Source: Hermatobates lingyangjiaoensis
Lineage: Eukaryota; Arthropoda; Insecta; Hemiptera; Hermatobatidae
Direction: 5' to 3'
Length of the DNA: 64,000 bases
NCBI GenBank assembly: GCA_026182355.1
Contig: JAPFBL010000036.1
Coordinates: 1,116,001 to 1,180,000, forward strand
Position numbers and translations under genes: made by a program. Within the stretch, counting starts at the first letter, position 1. Every line of letters starts with the position of its first letter. Shown in pieces: positions 12,400 to 24,920 of the stretch. The notes beneath the pieces are model-generated. The model ran no database searches. It had not been told where the DNA came from and saw only the letters and a list, made by a program, of their open reading frames with translations.

Positions 12400-13850
12400 A
12401 TATATATATATATGACCTTAGAAAGAATGAAAAACAATAAACGATTACATTAGAGCATTAAAATGAATAAGTTCAGAGATGGAATTTGAAAACAACTCTC
12501 TATTGTTAACAGGATCACTGCACTGATGAAATTCTCATTTTCATAATTTCATACTTCATTCTATGAAAAAGGTTTTATATAAACCAAAAAATTGGTGTTT
12601 TATGGTTTCATTTGAACATGGGAGACTTAGGAACTCCTCATGGACAGTTTTATTCTATAAATACTTATATAAATATAAAATAGTGGGTCTGTATGTATAC
12701 GTGTATGAGTGTACGTATGTGCGTGTTTTTGTCTACAAGGACTACCTAGCCGAATGATAGATTTTTTAAAAGTTGAAAAATAGAGAACTGATCTCTCTTC
12801 TGAAGAAAGAACCTCAGAGGGGAAAATCGATTAGGACAAGGGGGAAGAGCACAGGGAAGCAGAAGATTCCATGAAAGTTAAAATCCGTCTAATTTTGATT
12901 ACATTTAAGACATATATATATAATGTTATGTAATATAACATGTATACCCATATATATTACTTAATTGAATTCAATTTGGAAACGGTTCCTGGGGACTAAA
13001 TAATTAGGCAAACTTCCTGTATTTCACTCCTTTCTTATCTATAAGAGACCCCAGAGGAGGGAAGAATTTAACCGTATATATTTTATGTTACCATATTTCA
13101 TTATCTCTAATTAAAGTGGTTACTCTTTTACTCCTACAAATATATTAATTTGGATACTCCAGTTCAACCAGTATGTGTAAAATACATAGATGCATCATGT
13201 GACGGAGATATATAAATAGATAAATAGGAGAGGGAGAGTATATTTATGAGGAATCGGTTAGTTTTCGTGTTTAAAATCGAACTTTCAAAGCTGATGTTTC
13301 AGTTTTATTTATCAAATTTTTCGTAAGACAGAAATTTTGAAATGGAAAAACAAGAAACTATATCAGAGGTTTAATATAAATAAGTTTAGAAATAGAAAGA
13401 TTAACACAACTATCAGTGTTTAAGAAATATATATATATATATGTGAGATTGAATTTACGGCCTATTGTTTTTCGGTCCGACCGAAACATCGGAAGAAATA
13501 TAAGCATTGAAATCAAAACGTATGGTGAGTTGATGTACCTAGTTCCTGGTGAATTTAAAAGACTCTTAAGGGCTTTGTAAAAGTTATCCAAGAAATTAAT
13601 TAAAAAAACAATAGGCTGTAAAATCAATCTCACAGGTATTAACGAAGGACTGTTCTCTAAATATATATATGTATAATTTAAAACCAGAAAGAAACACGAA
13701 TGAAAACTCTACACTAGGACTCACTTTCTAAATATTTCTAGCCTTTCCTTTTAACGGTCATGCACAGGAAAATAAGCGATATAGTGGAAAATAATTATAT
13801 ATATATATATATATACAATTAAAAGAAACGGTCCAGCGGACTTGTTTAAA
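12400..13850. other. AT-rich DNA, nothing recognised
   Basis: Contains short (TA)n runs, for example at 13427-13442 and 13796-13816. No exon or repeat copy recognised. Confidence 0.4.
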
Positions 13851-13970
13851 TAAAATAAATTCAAAACGAAGGAAACACACAGAAGGACACAGACATAACT
13901 CACATCGATATTTCGATGTGAGTTATGTCTGTCTTTCTGTGTGTTTCCTTCGTTTTGAATTTATTTTATA
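13851..13970. repeat. PLE fold-back unit, family D, joined at a ribozyme cleavage point
   Basis: Palindrome of about 120 bp. Around the centre the minus strand reads CTCACATC, GAAATATC, GATGTGAG. By comparison with the family G hammerhead (GAAATATC then GTTGTGAG), the plus-strand arm begins at 13915, exactly at the first base after the predicted cleavage position. Confidence 0.7.
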
Positions 13971-14029
13971 TATATATAATTTATAAAAAAATAAACTCTA
14001 TTTTTCTTTATCGATGTTTGGCCCAGCGT

Positions 14030-14130
14030 CATACAATTTTCAAAAAAACTCCTTAGGTCAACGTTTCGTCTATATTTCAAGACGATAAGGCTACAGCAAT
14101 ACAGATTTACTTACTGAATTAATGTCATAC
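14030..14130 (-). repeat. Degraded PLE terminal fragment, family F
   Basis: The minus strand has GTCT...AGAC helix II remnants followed by GAAACGTTGACC, the same 3' half (ACGT helix III) as the copy at 27509-27544. The CTGANGA core is mutated. Confidence 0.5.
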
Positions 14131-15284
14131 AATTTTGAAAATTGTATGTCACTGGACTAAACCAAGAATAATAGTGAGAATATATGTAGTTGAGATAAGA
14201 AAACTGTAATAAGCATATAAATGTTGAGAGTGAGAAATAGTGACTGGATGAGAGAGACTGAGAGAGCATCATTCTATTTTCTCTGACCTAAACAATTTAA
14301 CAACCGCCAATTTTCCAGATCAACTTAAAAAAATAGTGTGGTCGAAAGGTTAAGATACATAAGAATCAAATTAGATTTACTTAACACGAGATATCCTTAT
14401 CTGAATTAATATTTTTAGACTGGCATTTTGTAAAATTTACCATAATGAATATTAAGAATATTTACTTACTTTCTCTGTAAGATTTTACTTTTTCTATTAA
14501 TATCTAAACTACTCCTTTAGAGTTTTTGTAAAGTTACAAAAATCAGTGAACTGTTGTATCCAACCAGATAACTCTTTCAGTCTCTCATCTATTACAAATG
14601 CTAAGTTATTTATAATGCTACTCAATATATACTTGATAACATTTTGGCCAATGACTGATTAGATAGGTGGTATATTGTTTTCGGCATTTCTACTATCTGG
14701 CATAAATTAACAAGCGGTAAAATTATTATTTTTGTACTCAATGATATTAAAATTTCACCAAACATTAGATGCATTAAGTCAATGCCGTGAAAAAGAAAAC
14801 GATCACCAGTGGGAAAGCCTGAATTAGGGTTCCTCTGGAAGGTCATCGCCCGAAATAATGATTTATATGTACAATAACATAGGGGAAATTTTTGGTCTTA
14901 AAATCGATTATTCTAAGAAAATAAATTTTTTCAGTGACCATACAGGGTTTTTGGGACTCTAAACAGAAATCTATCTGAAATTCACCATTCGGAATGGTCA
15001 CTCTTACGCTTGATTACGATACATACATAGATCAGAGCCATCCAGAAGAGAAAGGTTCATACTTGAGAAGTAAATAAATTACAATTTCCTCTTTTTATTT
15101 CACTACGTGAATTTATTTGATGATTTTCATGAAATCATGAAAAAATTTCTTCTTGAGGATTTGACATGTTTACATAGTTTATGTAAATGGTCCCTAAGTA
15201 TATTTTTGATGTTCTGTTGATGTGTCTGTTTTATTGTATTTGTGTTCGTATGTGTGTATGGTATATATTTGCCAACAGTAATGT
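14131..15284. other. AT-rich DNA, nothing recognised
   Basis: No supported exon. A short end of repeat R (GTTGAGTGTAGGCCACCC) follows at about 15285-15310. Confidence 0.4.
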
Positions 15285-15751
15285 TGAGTGTAGGCCACCC
15301 TAGATTTTTTTCCATTGGATTTTAAATCTATTGATACATCTGAAAGAGGTAGATTGCTGCAGATGTGCAAGGTTTAGATATAGAAATAACAAATTAACTT
15401 CAGTCTTTTAAACATTTTTTTTATAGATGCAGTTCTAGCTATTTGATGAAGTTCCTATTTACGATGAGATTGTTTAACTTTTGAGTAGGTTTGTTGAACG
15501 ACCAATCAATTGAACAATGCGCCCGCACCAGCGACTTTCCACTCCCGATACCCTCATGTCCCTCCACACTTATCATCAAATTTAACTGGGAGAAGTCATT
15601 CTCTCGCAGTAATGTTCGCGTCCCATTGGCATTCATAAATGTTCTCCACAGTGGAATCGACTCCTTTAATGTTCTTACATATTTTGTAACGGCTCACAAG
15701 CATTATACCAGAAAACACTAAACGTATCAAATTGCCCTGATATTTTTCAAA

Positions 15752-16100
15752 TGAAAAAATCTGGAGTGGCCTGCACTCAGCTTTACTATAAGTAAACTCA
15801 ATATCAATGTTCTTGGGTATATAATATATAATGTCTCATTTAAGCATAATGTAAACATTTAAATGGGAGATGCTTATTAGTCCTTCATTTCTGAGGTAGT
15901 ACAGATTGATCGACTTATCAATATATAAGCTTATTTTTGTACATCCCACAGCTGATCCAAATAATTTTATTGGTATAACTACAGCAGTAATAACATTTTT
16001 GAAAAGCCAAAGTGAAAATTTCTTGATACGAAATAATTTCCTACAAGAGAACATGGCGTTTGTTCAAATAGCCAGTGGATTTCTTATATCGGTTACTAAA
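15752..16100 (+). mobile_element. Repeat R, truncated copy
   Basis: Starts AAAAAATCTGGAGTGGCCT and follows the first about 350 bases of 24921-26572 closely (with CATTTTTGAAAAGCC and ATAGCCAGTGGATTTC), then ends. Together with the opposite-strand end at 15285 it may be remnants of one rearranged copy. Confidence 0.65.
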
Positions 16101-19100
16101 ACCAAATTTATTATCATTTAAACAATCATGTTTACCGATAAGGTGCATTAGTCTATATATTTTTAGCATTTCGGATAATTTACCGGCCGCAGGTAGCAGA
16201 CTTATAAACCTAAATTGAGACGGTTTTATTTTCTCCTCTTTTCCCCGTTTGGATACAATTCACGGTATTTTTCAATGACTTGAAACTCTCCTCTAAAAAG
16301 GTAGCTGTCATACAGGGGGAGAAGGAGGTAGGAGTAGTTCACGCACTAGTCAAAGGAATCACCAGTAAAGTTGTCACCTCCAATTTCTTTGGATTAATCG
16401 ATTTCAATGTTCTCTTTATTCCCTCAAAAGTGAACAGATAATCACTAGTGTTTATTGTATTAGTTTCGAGGCTCTTAAATGAATATGAAGGGAGTCAGGG
16501 ATGAAGCTATCCTCAGTAGCTTGTCTGCCATCGGTTTTTTTTTTAGTATAAATAGTACTGGGTAAGATTTTAATTTATAGATGGCTCTCTAATAAGCAGA
16601 GTTTCATGCATTGTACTTACCTACATGATTATAGAATGCAATCCATGATTCATTTTTTTCATCATGTTTAGATAAGATTGTCTTTCACAAAGTTACTTCT
16701 ACATCTTTCCTCTCTTAGAAAGACATTGTTTCTAATCCTTTCGTAAATTCTTCTAAGTTTATTACAAAATTACATTACATTTGAGATAGTTCTGTGTTCC
16801 GTCATGGGACTGCTATCTTTTGTCTTTTATGTTATCCAGACTTCTATGTTTAGGCAAAGTGAAGTCACAAGCAGTTTGTGCCTTTTTAGGAAAAAGTTGT
16901 ACAAGTTATTTCTTGCGGCAGCACTAATGAAGGAACTCAGTCTAACATCCACCTCATCGATGTCCGCGCTGTAGCCTCAGATCCAATAAATCTGAAAGTG
17001 GTTTATAACTTCACCCTTATGTCACCCTTTGTTCACTTGCAATTTGCACCGGAACATATTACAGGACTCCATATTCCTATATTGTGAATTAAATGTATAA
17101 AATGTCTATCTATTCAAATCGATCAAATGTTTAGCTCTCTGTCCAATCTAATTGATAATCTCAGATTATATTTAAACATTCGTGTGAACTTACTGTAATA
17201 TCTATGCTCTTTCTCCGTTCACTGGCACAAAAGTAGTTTACCAGCATTATTATTAACAGTAGACAATTGTTTTTCTGCGAGGAACTCCTCCAAGGAGTGC
17301 CCAGCTTTCTTGTCATGCTACGTAGTAGGGTAGCCGTTGGTGTCCATACAAATACTAAATTTATTCCAAATCAGATTAAGCATCTGATATCTTAAATTGT
17401 CTTTAGAAACTATGTTGATTAGACACATGTCTAACAGTGTTTTCCACAAAATGATAGCAACCCTTTTCCTGTTTGTGCCTGTTTTAAATAGTTTAAACTT
17501 CCTAGGAAAGCAGAAAATTTTTTGTTCATAGTGTAACTTTCCTTGATAACAAGGTAAATCTATATTTTTACCACCCAGAATTTGCACTAAATTATCAGTT
17601 GTGACTCGAGATCGTTGTAAATAAATTACGCTTATTCAGTTCATTGGTAGAACTGTGTCTATCAGGTGCTCCTCTAATATCCATAGTCTCTTTTACATTT
17701 TTTTGTTTAACTTTCTCCAAATAAGTGAAACAATTCAAATCTAAAGCAGAGTAATTTGTGTCCAGTTTTTTTCTTAAAAAAATTGTTTTTACTAGTTCAA
17801 TTTATACAAAGGTGTTTGGTTTTATCATTTTTTTGCCGGACAATTCTTGAGTTCATGCTCACCGCAACAACAGAGACAAGTTAGCTTGCTCTTGCAGTTA
17901 CTGGTTACATGATTGTATTTATTACATTTGAAACATCCTGTAATGATAGCAATTCACTAACTTTGCACATCCGCCATTCCAATTTGAGCTTGTTGTGTAC
18001 CATTTTATAACAAAGATAGATGTGACCTGTGAGAGGCAATGTATATGTTTGGTTCAATATTGGAGTCTTGAAAAAATAGCTCTTCATTTTATAATTTAAC
18101 ATTCCGTAAAATATTATTCTGATTTATATTTTCTGGGATATCTAGCACTATTAGTAGGGGTTTTATTATTTTTTTTCTACAGTAGAAAATTCTGAGGTAC
18201 ACTGTATGTTGATCTCATTACAAAATTTACCCAAACGATAGTAGTATGCACTCAAAAATTCACATGTTTGATAGTCGATTTTATATTATACCCAAAAATA
18301 AATTTTATAGTTATAATGATCCATACAGTTTTTTATATAATACTGCATCTTGGGAAAGTTACTTTATTTTTCATTGTGAGAATTTAGATCTCACTATTTT
18401 TGCTGAATTATTAACTTCAGGAAATTAGAAATTTACAAGTAGAGTTGAACTAATATTAGCGTTAAATGGACTTTTTTTTTTAATATTCTTGGAATTATAT
18501 AAAGGTCTGTTTTTGACAAAGCTTCAAAATTTTTATCTTGGAATTGAACCTGAAAGGTTGTAAACACGCTAGTGATCATAACAAATTTGAATACAAAAAT
18601 AACTCAGTTTTGGATGATGAACAGCATAGTTTTTTTCTAGCAAAATTGCATCATATGAACAGAAAAATAAATACTACATTAAATAGAACATTTTTCAGAT
18701 TGAGCTTTAACAATTATTACATTTCTATTAATATTAACAAAAAAGTAAATACCCAACATTGAAACAAATCAGTTAATTAAACTGATAATTTATTACTTAG
18801 ATAATATGTTATCTTATATAAAAGATGTGCAGGTCCACCAAGTTCTTTTTGTCCTTCTAGAATAATAAAATCATGTAGTTATTTTAATCTTTCTGGCTAT
18901 TCTAAATTGAATCCTACGATTAACAGAACAATAAATGCTATAGTCAACAAAAGTTGTGTTCTTCAAAAATTTGACGAAAAACGTATCTTCAAAACTTTTC
19001 TGTTTCAAATTATTTAATGTTATTATTATGAAGGTTGACAGTAATTTATAAGAAAACGTGCAATAAAATAGTTTCCGTTTCCCATAAAATTCTCAAGAAT

Positions 19101-20098
19101 ATTTGATGTATTCAGAATATCTTAACAGAATGACAGAGCCTTCACGTTATTAATAATGTATTTTGGAACACTTACTTAAAAGAAATTAAATAAAGAAAGC
19201 GAATTATTCTGATTTCCTAGTTATCTGGAATGGTAATAAAAAACGATTGTTATAAGTGTTTTAAATCAATTGTTATTTTTTTTACTTCTTTTTTGAAAAA
19301 TTAAACGAAAATAACAATTTGTTTCAACATCATTTGTAGCTAAAGTAGTTCTAATTCCAAGCTAACTCTATGACGAGTTCTTAAAAGAAAAGAATATGTA
19401 TAATTGCCTGTTTATCGTCCGTACTCTTTTTTAATACTTATATCAACATCTACAATTATTAATGCCACCTGAAGTCTATTGTTCAAAAACTGGACAACCA
19501 AAGACTTGCAAGATTAAGGGATTAGAGGCCACGACTTTACGATCGATACCAGCGACTCCGCCGTTGAACCATGTAAGTGGTTATTGTTTCTTTGTTTTGT
19601 TTAATCTTCATTTGTAACGAAGCTATGTATAAACGCTGAAGTTGGTGAACAAGTTTATGTAAATTAGTTTATAGGACTTTTTAAATTTTTTTTATCATTG
19701 CTTACCTTTCAGTTCGTGAATGATTATATACATAAGAGTCATCTTTGGACTCTCTTATCGATATCTAAATGTGGATTATCTTTCTATAAGACTCATACTG
19801 TAAAAATCACTCCTCCAGCCATTACAATACGAAAATCAGGATGTAATACACAAAATTCAAATCACCGCTATTATTACTATAAGCATTAAAGATAATCACA
19901 GTATGCACATATCTGTTTTAAAAAATTATCCTTCTAATATATATTATATTTATCAAATACATGTGAATATAGAATGCACAAAATACATCATATGTTCGAA
20001 AGATCATAGATTAAATCAGTTAAGAAAAGATTAATTTTTAACTTTAAAGTTAGAGTTACGGATTTTATGCAGAAGTTTTCATACGTAAATAAATAATG
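16101..20098. other. AT-rich intergenic DNA with one exon-like pair
   Basis: No recognised gene. The only coding-like signal is an ATG at 19461 running open to a GTAAGT site near 19575, with a TTTCAG acceptor near 19713 in the same phase (listed separately). Confidence 0.35.
19461..19889 (+). CDS. Hypothetical two-exon small ORF (about 100 aa)
   Basis: ATG at 19461 (MPPEVYCSKTGQ) stays open for 37 codons to CAT followed by GTAAGT. A CTTTCAG acceptor near 19713 resumes in the same phase for 63 codons to TAA at 19889. The first part is clearly richer in GC than its surroundings. No domain is recognised, the second part has ordinary AT-rich composition, and there is no second line of support. 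Treat it as a candidate only. Confidence 0.18.
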
Positions 20099-20112
20099 TA
20101 GGTGGTGGTGAT

Positions 20113-20426
20113 GGGAGCCAGGTTAGCTTAGTGGTCAACCTATTCGCCTCTGAACTGGTAGGTCCAGGGTTCAATACCTACCTGGTCCTCGATTTATTCA
20201 CGTGGGAGGTGAATAAATCTGAGTACGTAGTCCCTCGGAGAGGACGTTAAGCTTTCAGTCCCGAGCTGTGCGATGGCAGGTACTCGTTAAAGATCCCTAC
20301 TCTAAATACACTTGAGTTAGGCATAATTTAGGAGCCCCCCCAAGTAGAATCATCGATCAAACAAAAAGATCGTAAAGGGCTGACGTTTTTAAACTGCCAG
20401 GGTATCGGTTTAAAGAGTAAAAAAAA
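20113..20426 (+). mobile_element. tRNA-derived SINE, copy 1
   Basis: The head has an A-box-like TTAGCTTAGTGG and B-box-like GGTTCAATACC; the middle carries CCCTCGGAGAGGACGTTAAG and TACTCGTTAAAGATCCCTAC; the tail is A-rich. Flanking 14-mers at 20099-20112 and 20427-20440 match at 12 of 14 positions, a target-site duplication. Confidence 0.85.
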
Positions 20427-20440
20427 TAGGTGCCGGTGAT

Positions 20441-21219
20441 AGTAAAATTTCATAGGCTCTGCATCACCTCTCGCAATGTCCTGAGAAGTGGTGAAATAGA
20501 AATACATATCACAGTCTGTATTATAAATGATGTCGGATGGATGTTGCAGGAAAGTTCCGTAAATTTCTTTTACTGGACCGTAATTTACAGTCACTGCTGT
20601 GACATTATGGAAAAGAGTGAGATCAAAGCCTCTGTATTCCCAGTGTATTTTGAAAGCTATCTTGAAACAGAGGTGCCAACACTTTATCATTCTCAGCGGG
20701 ATAACATGCTGTTGTTTTGATGTGCTTTACAAATAACGACTTAAGTTCTTCAAAGAGCCAGCATTCATCTGCCTCCCACGACGGTAGCAATGTGCTGGGA
20801 AAGCTAAAAGGTTATAGTCAATACAACTGATTCTGCCAAAATGACAACAGCATTAAGTTCTATTTCTGTTACATCTGAACTTTCGTTTTATATCTTAATT
20901 TACATCTCAATTCATTTTTGGTGATTTGGCCACTTAATTTACTGTGTATAGATTAATTAAATGAAAATATTTAAGGTTGAATAATAAATAAAAATGCAAT
21001 GACCTTGAAACGATAGTGTGACCCTGTTGGCTTTAGGTTACTGCATGATATTCGGTCACCAATAATGGGAGATGTTGAAATAAATGTTGAATAAAATAGA
21101 GAACAGTCAAAATTACGATTTTATCAACTTAAGTAATTTAATCACATAAACTGACATACCTAGCTTTTTAACTAGTGTTCACGGTGCAGCCACTACTAAA
21201 ATAAGAACCTCCAGGAGAA
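20441..21219. other. Intergenic, nothing recognised
   Basis: Overlapping short ORFs on both strands at 20328-20720 have no recognisable motif, and part of them lies in the SINE. Confidence 0.35.
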
Positions 21220-21325
21220 TAACAATAAATTACAGTGTGAAACACTTAGGGAAGGACACATACAGAAAGGGCTGATATAATTCACTTTAATATTTGAATA
21301 TTAGTCGTCATCAGGACAGAAGTGG
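21220..21325 (-). repeat. PLE terminal fragment, family G, degraded
   Basis: The minus strand contains TCCTGATGACGAC, an intact CTGATGA core, but GAA has become CAA before ATAT and helix II is lost. It abuts the 275-bp tandem array. A plus-strand relative lies at about 23210-23320. Confidence 0.5.
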
Positions 21326-22135
21326 TCAGATGACTAAGTTAGGTGGCTAGAGCCGGACTGGCAAAAACCTACCCCATTAGACCAGTCGGTGTTTCACCAT
21401 ATAAATAATAGACGCTCAAAATCTATTTGTAAATTAAGAAATGAAAGAAGATTAAAAAAGTAATAAACTTAAAAAATAAATAACACTTTTGAAAATAAAG
21501 ATTCATTTCCGGAGCTGCTCTGATCCACGGACGTTAATTTGGTCTTCATCTGAAGCAAATTTGGAACAGGGATTTGATTTGAACAATGTTCAAATCCTAG
21601 TCAGATGACTAGTTAGGTGGCTAGAGCCGGACTGGCAAAAACCTACCCCATTAGACCAGTCGGTGTTTCACCATATAAATAATAGACGCTCAAAATCTAT
21701 TTGTAAATTAAGAAATGAAAGAAGATTAAAAAAGTAATAAACTTAAAAAATAAATAACACTTTTGAAAATAAAGATTCATTTCCGGAGCTGCTCTGATCC
21801 ACGGACGTTAATTTGGTCTTCATCTGAAGCAAATTTGGAACAGGGATTTGATTTGAACAAATGTTCAAATCCTAGTCAGATGACTAGGTTAGGTGGCTAG
21901 AGCCGGACTGGCAAAAACCTACCCCATTAGACCAGTCGGTGTTTCACCATATAAATAATAGACGCTCAAAATCTATTTGTAAATTAAGAAATGAAAGAAG
22001 ATTAAAAAAGTAATAAACTTAAAAAATAAATAACACTTTTGAAAATAAAGATTCATTTCCGGAGCTGCTCTGATCCAAGGACGTTAATTTGGTCTTCATC
22101 TGAAGCGAATTTGGAACAGGGATTTGATTTGAACA
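21326..22135. repeat. Tandem triplication of a 275-bp unit
   Basis: Copies are 21326-21600, 21601-21875 and 21876-22135 (the last cut short). They differ only by rare single-base changes and small indels, for example AAGTT/AGTT/AGGTT near each start. Each unit starts TCAGATGACTA and ends around a short palindrome GAACAATGTTC. The high identity points to recent amplification. The unit is probably part of a PLE terminal region, since a family G fragment adjoins it. Confidence 0.9.
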
Positions 22136-23209
22136 TCACCTTTTTTTAAAAAAAAAGAATATTTCTCTATAGTCATTTACTGTAATCCTTTCCTTCGTTA
22201 ATTTATTTACGACTAGATTAGAATAAGATTTCTTTACCAGTTTAATTGAATTTCTTCTTCATCTATATAATCACTACACAGAGTTAATCTTGAAGTAGAT
22301 ACATTCCTACAATCCTTCCATAGTTTCTGCTCCTCAGTCATCATGCTTCCGTCTTATTTCTTTTCTTGAACTTCTTGTTATCTTGGAAAATGGCCATTTC
22401 CCCATTTTCCAAAAATAAAACCTATCAATACTCAGTAGTACTTTATTTGTAATGGTTTCCACCTTACTTATGTCTAGAAGGACTATAACTAGATCACTCT
22501 ATCTTCCCATCCATAAAATTGGATTAACATTAAAAACAGTAGACTCCATCTAAACCTTTCAAAAAACAAATTTTCAGAGAGTGGCTATACCTCCTATTTT
22601 ACTAAAAGTCGTGTTTATCAGTTGAGATACCTCACAGGTCTTGACCAATGCAGGATCAAAGTAATTCTTTTCCGAATGTCCATGAGCTTGGCATTATTAT
22701 TTGGGAGTTTTTCAAATTCTATCTTCTATCAATTTACCTATCTTTAATAAGTTCCATAAATTTCTTCGAGTAAACCTTCCGACCTGAATAACATCTTTCT
22801 CATAACTTTTCAAGCCACTTAATCCTGTTAAGGGATAGAACTATTTGGCGTCTTAGCTGCCAAACCTGTCCTATTATTAAACTCAGTCCTTCCTTTACTT
22901 CCATTATCAATCATAATTCCCACTCTATATAAGCTGACAAATATATATTTAACGACTAGATGATATGCAGCGTGATGCTTTTTATGTCTTTTTGGCTTAT
23001 ACTAAACTGAGACTTACCCTTTTATTTACGTGTTATGGTTCTAGTTCACAATATCATTATTTCATTGATTCTCACTGCTTTATTTAGTCTTCATATACCA
23101 ACAAACTATATGAATTTCACTTTATCTCACTGTTATTACCTTTGCTCCTGTTCGCTTGGTGCCTAAACGCTGATTGATCTTATAGACATGATTGTATGTT
23201 GGCACCTAG
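22136..23209. other. Degraded sequence between two family G PLE ends
   Basis: No ORF of note. It is bounded by family G terminal fragments in opposite orientation, so it may be a decayed element interior, but I could not recognise reverse-transcriptase motifs. Confidence 0.3.
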
Positions 23210-23320
23210 CTACCAAGCCAACCACTTCTGTCCTCATGACGATGATTTCAAAATATTGATGTGAGTTACGTCAATACTTTTTCTATGTGTTCTTCTCTAA
23301 GATGGCCTATATATATTTAA
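23210..23320 (+). repeat. PLE terminal fragment, family G, plus-strand copy
   Basis: Contains CTTCTGTCCTCATGACGATG and TTCAAAATATTGATGTGAG, decayed matches to the 34215 hammerhead region (core CTGATGA changed to CTCATGA, GAA changed to CAA). Confidence 0.45.
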
Positions 23321-24913
23321 TATATACATAAAGCCTTTTCAGGTCAAAAATACTATTTTGACCTAAAAATTCTATGTTATAACAACTTTCTCTTTGTTGA
23401 TTTATTTTGAGTAGTTGCGATATTTATTACGCCTTTTTTATGATAATGATATGAATGCAGTAGGGCGACTGTTGTTGGTGACGAAGAGTTCAAGTATTGT
23501 CGTTGACCTTGGAGGTTGACAGAGAGAGCTTTGTGCTCCTGCTGACAGCTGGTCTCTAATTATCTCTCTCTGGAGGCTCACTTCGCACACAACTCTCCAG
23601 TTTTCACAGAGCCACATCATTCATGCTATCTTCTTTCCATCTCTTACAAAGTTTTAGTTTTGCTTTTATTTCTTTATCCTTGAATAAGGGTCAATGTCCC
23701 CAAGTTACAATTAAAAACTTCATTTCTACAAGATGCCTCTTTCCTTTGACTTCCTTGAGAGCAAATATCATTCTGAGATACAACCATAATAACTAATTTA
23801 TTATCAGCAGTACCTTAATTAGGATAAGAAATAGGTAACAGATCATGAGGATGATTTTCTACAAGAAACCAACACCCACACGATTTTTCATATTACATTT
23901 CCTTTCATCATTTATTATTACCGCAATAACAATTCACTTATCATCTCTACATCAAACAGGATCAAACAATCTAATAGCAACTACTAGAAATTATGACAAA
24001 ATACCATTTCACTCCTTTTTTTCCATTAAAAATTAACATTATATTTAATATACTCGTGTATGTAAATTTGTAAATATCGGAGCAATCCTTCTTGTATGTA
24101 TGTATTTAAAATTGATTAAACATCTCCGATTAAATTTTTTTTGAGAAATTTTAGAGTCAACATTTATTTTTAAACTTAAAAGTAACATATATAAATGCTG
24201 ACAAAAGTTTCTTTTTAATGAATTCATGTTTATTTCTTTGTTTCAATGCAATTATCGCAATCATAAATATGATGTTAGATTTTACTTCATAAGTACTTGA
24301 TGATGGTGTTAGTGTTACTAGAACACCCCTAAATCATGAAATAAACATCGATTTGTCAAAAAGGAACTCTGGGACCTTCTGTTTGTTTCTTTTAAAGTTC
24401 TATATTACAGAAGATATAGCCATCATATTTTACATAATAGCTAAAATACATTGAATTATTGATTATAATCCAAAGTAATTTATTTGCAATAGGTGGAAAG
24501 TTTGTTGTGGTGGCAGTTGTTGGCAGTTCAAGAGAGACGTTGGTCACTAGACACGCGTTGAGAGCTAGTGCATCTTTTATCGCTCGGTATCGGCATTGAA
24601 CTATTGCCCTCAGATACATCATTGTTATTAAACTATTTATCACCTTAATATATGACTGAACTAGCTCTCCCATAATCTGCAATAATCTAACTCTTCAGAA
24701 AATGTATTTTCATATTATTAATCGTTATATTTATATGAAAGGCCTAAAGCCTTTCTCAATGATACTTTTAAAGAATCGCATCATTTTTAAAAACCCTAAT
24801 TTAATAATTTTCAATACAAAAAAATTGAACTTTCTTTCAGATAATTCAGCATTACAACTAGGTAAGTATATACCTGTTACTTTTGAATCTTTGGATTTCT
24901 GAGAGAAAGAATT
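23321..24913. other. Intergenic with GC-richer patches, no assigned gene
   Basis: Minus-strand ORFs at 23438-23620 and 24392-24682 are more GC-rich than their surroundings, and both contain CAACAAC-rich Thr/Asn stretches. I found no coherent splice chain linking them and recognise no domain. Confidence 0.3.
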
Positions 24914-24920
24914 AAAAAAA

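Noticed and set aside
20113..20190. tRNA gene suggested by A and B boxes
   Set aside because: No cloverleaf can be completed, and the segment is the head of a SINE found three times with target duplications.
21326..22135. Three regularly spaced repeats considered as a CRISPR-like array
   Set aside because: Units are 275 bp, contiguous with no unique spacers, in an intron-rich eukaryotic genome.
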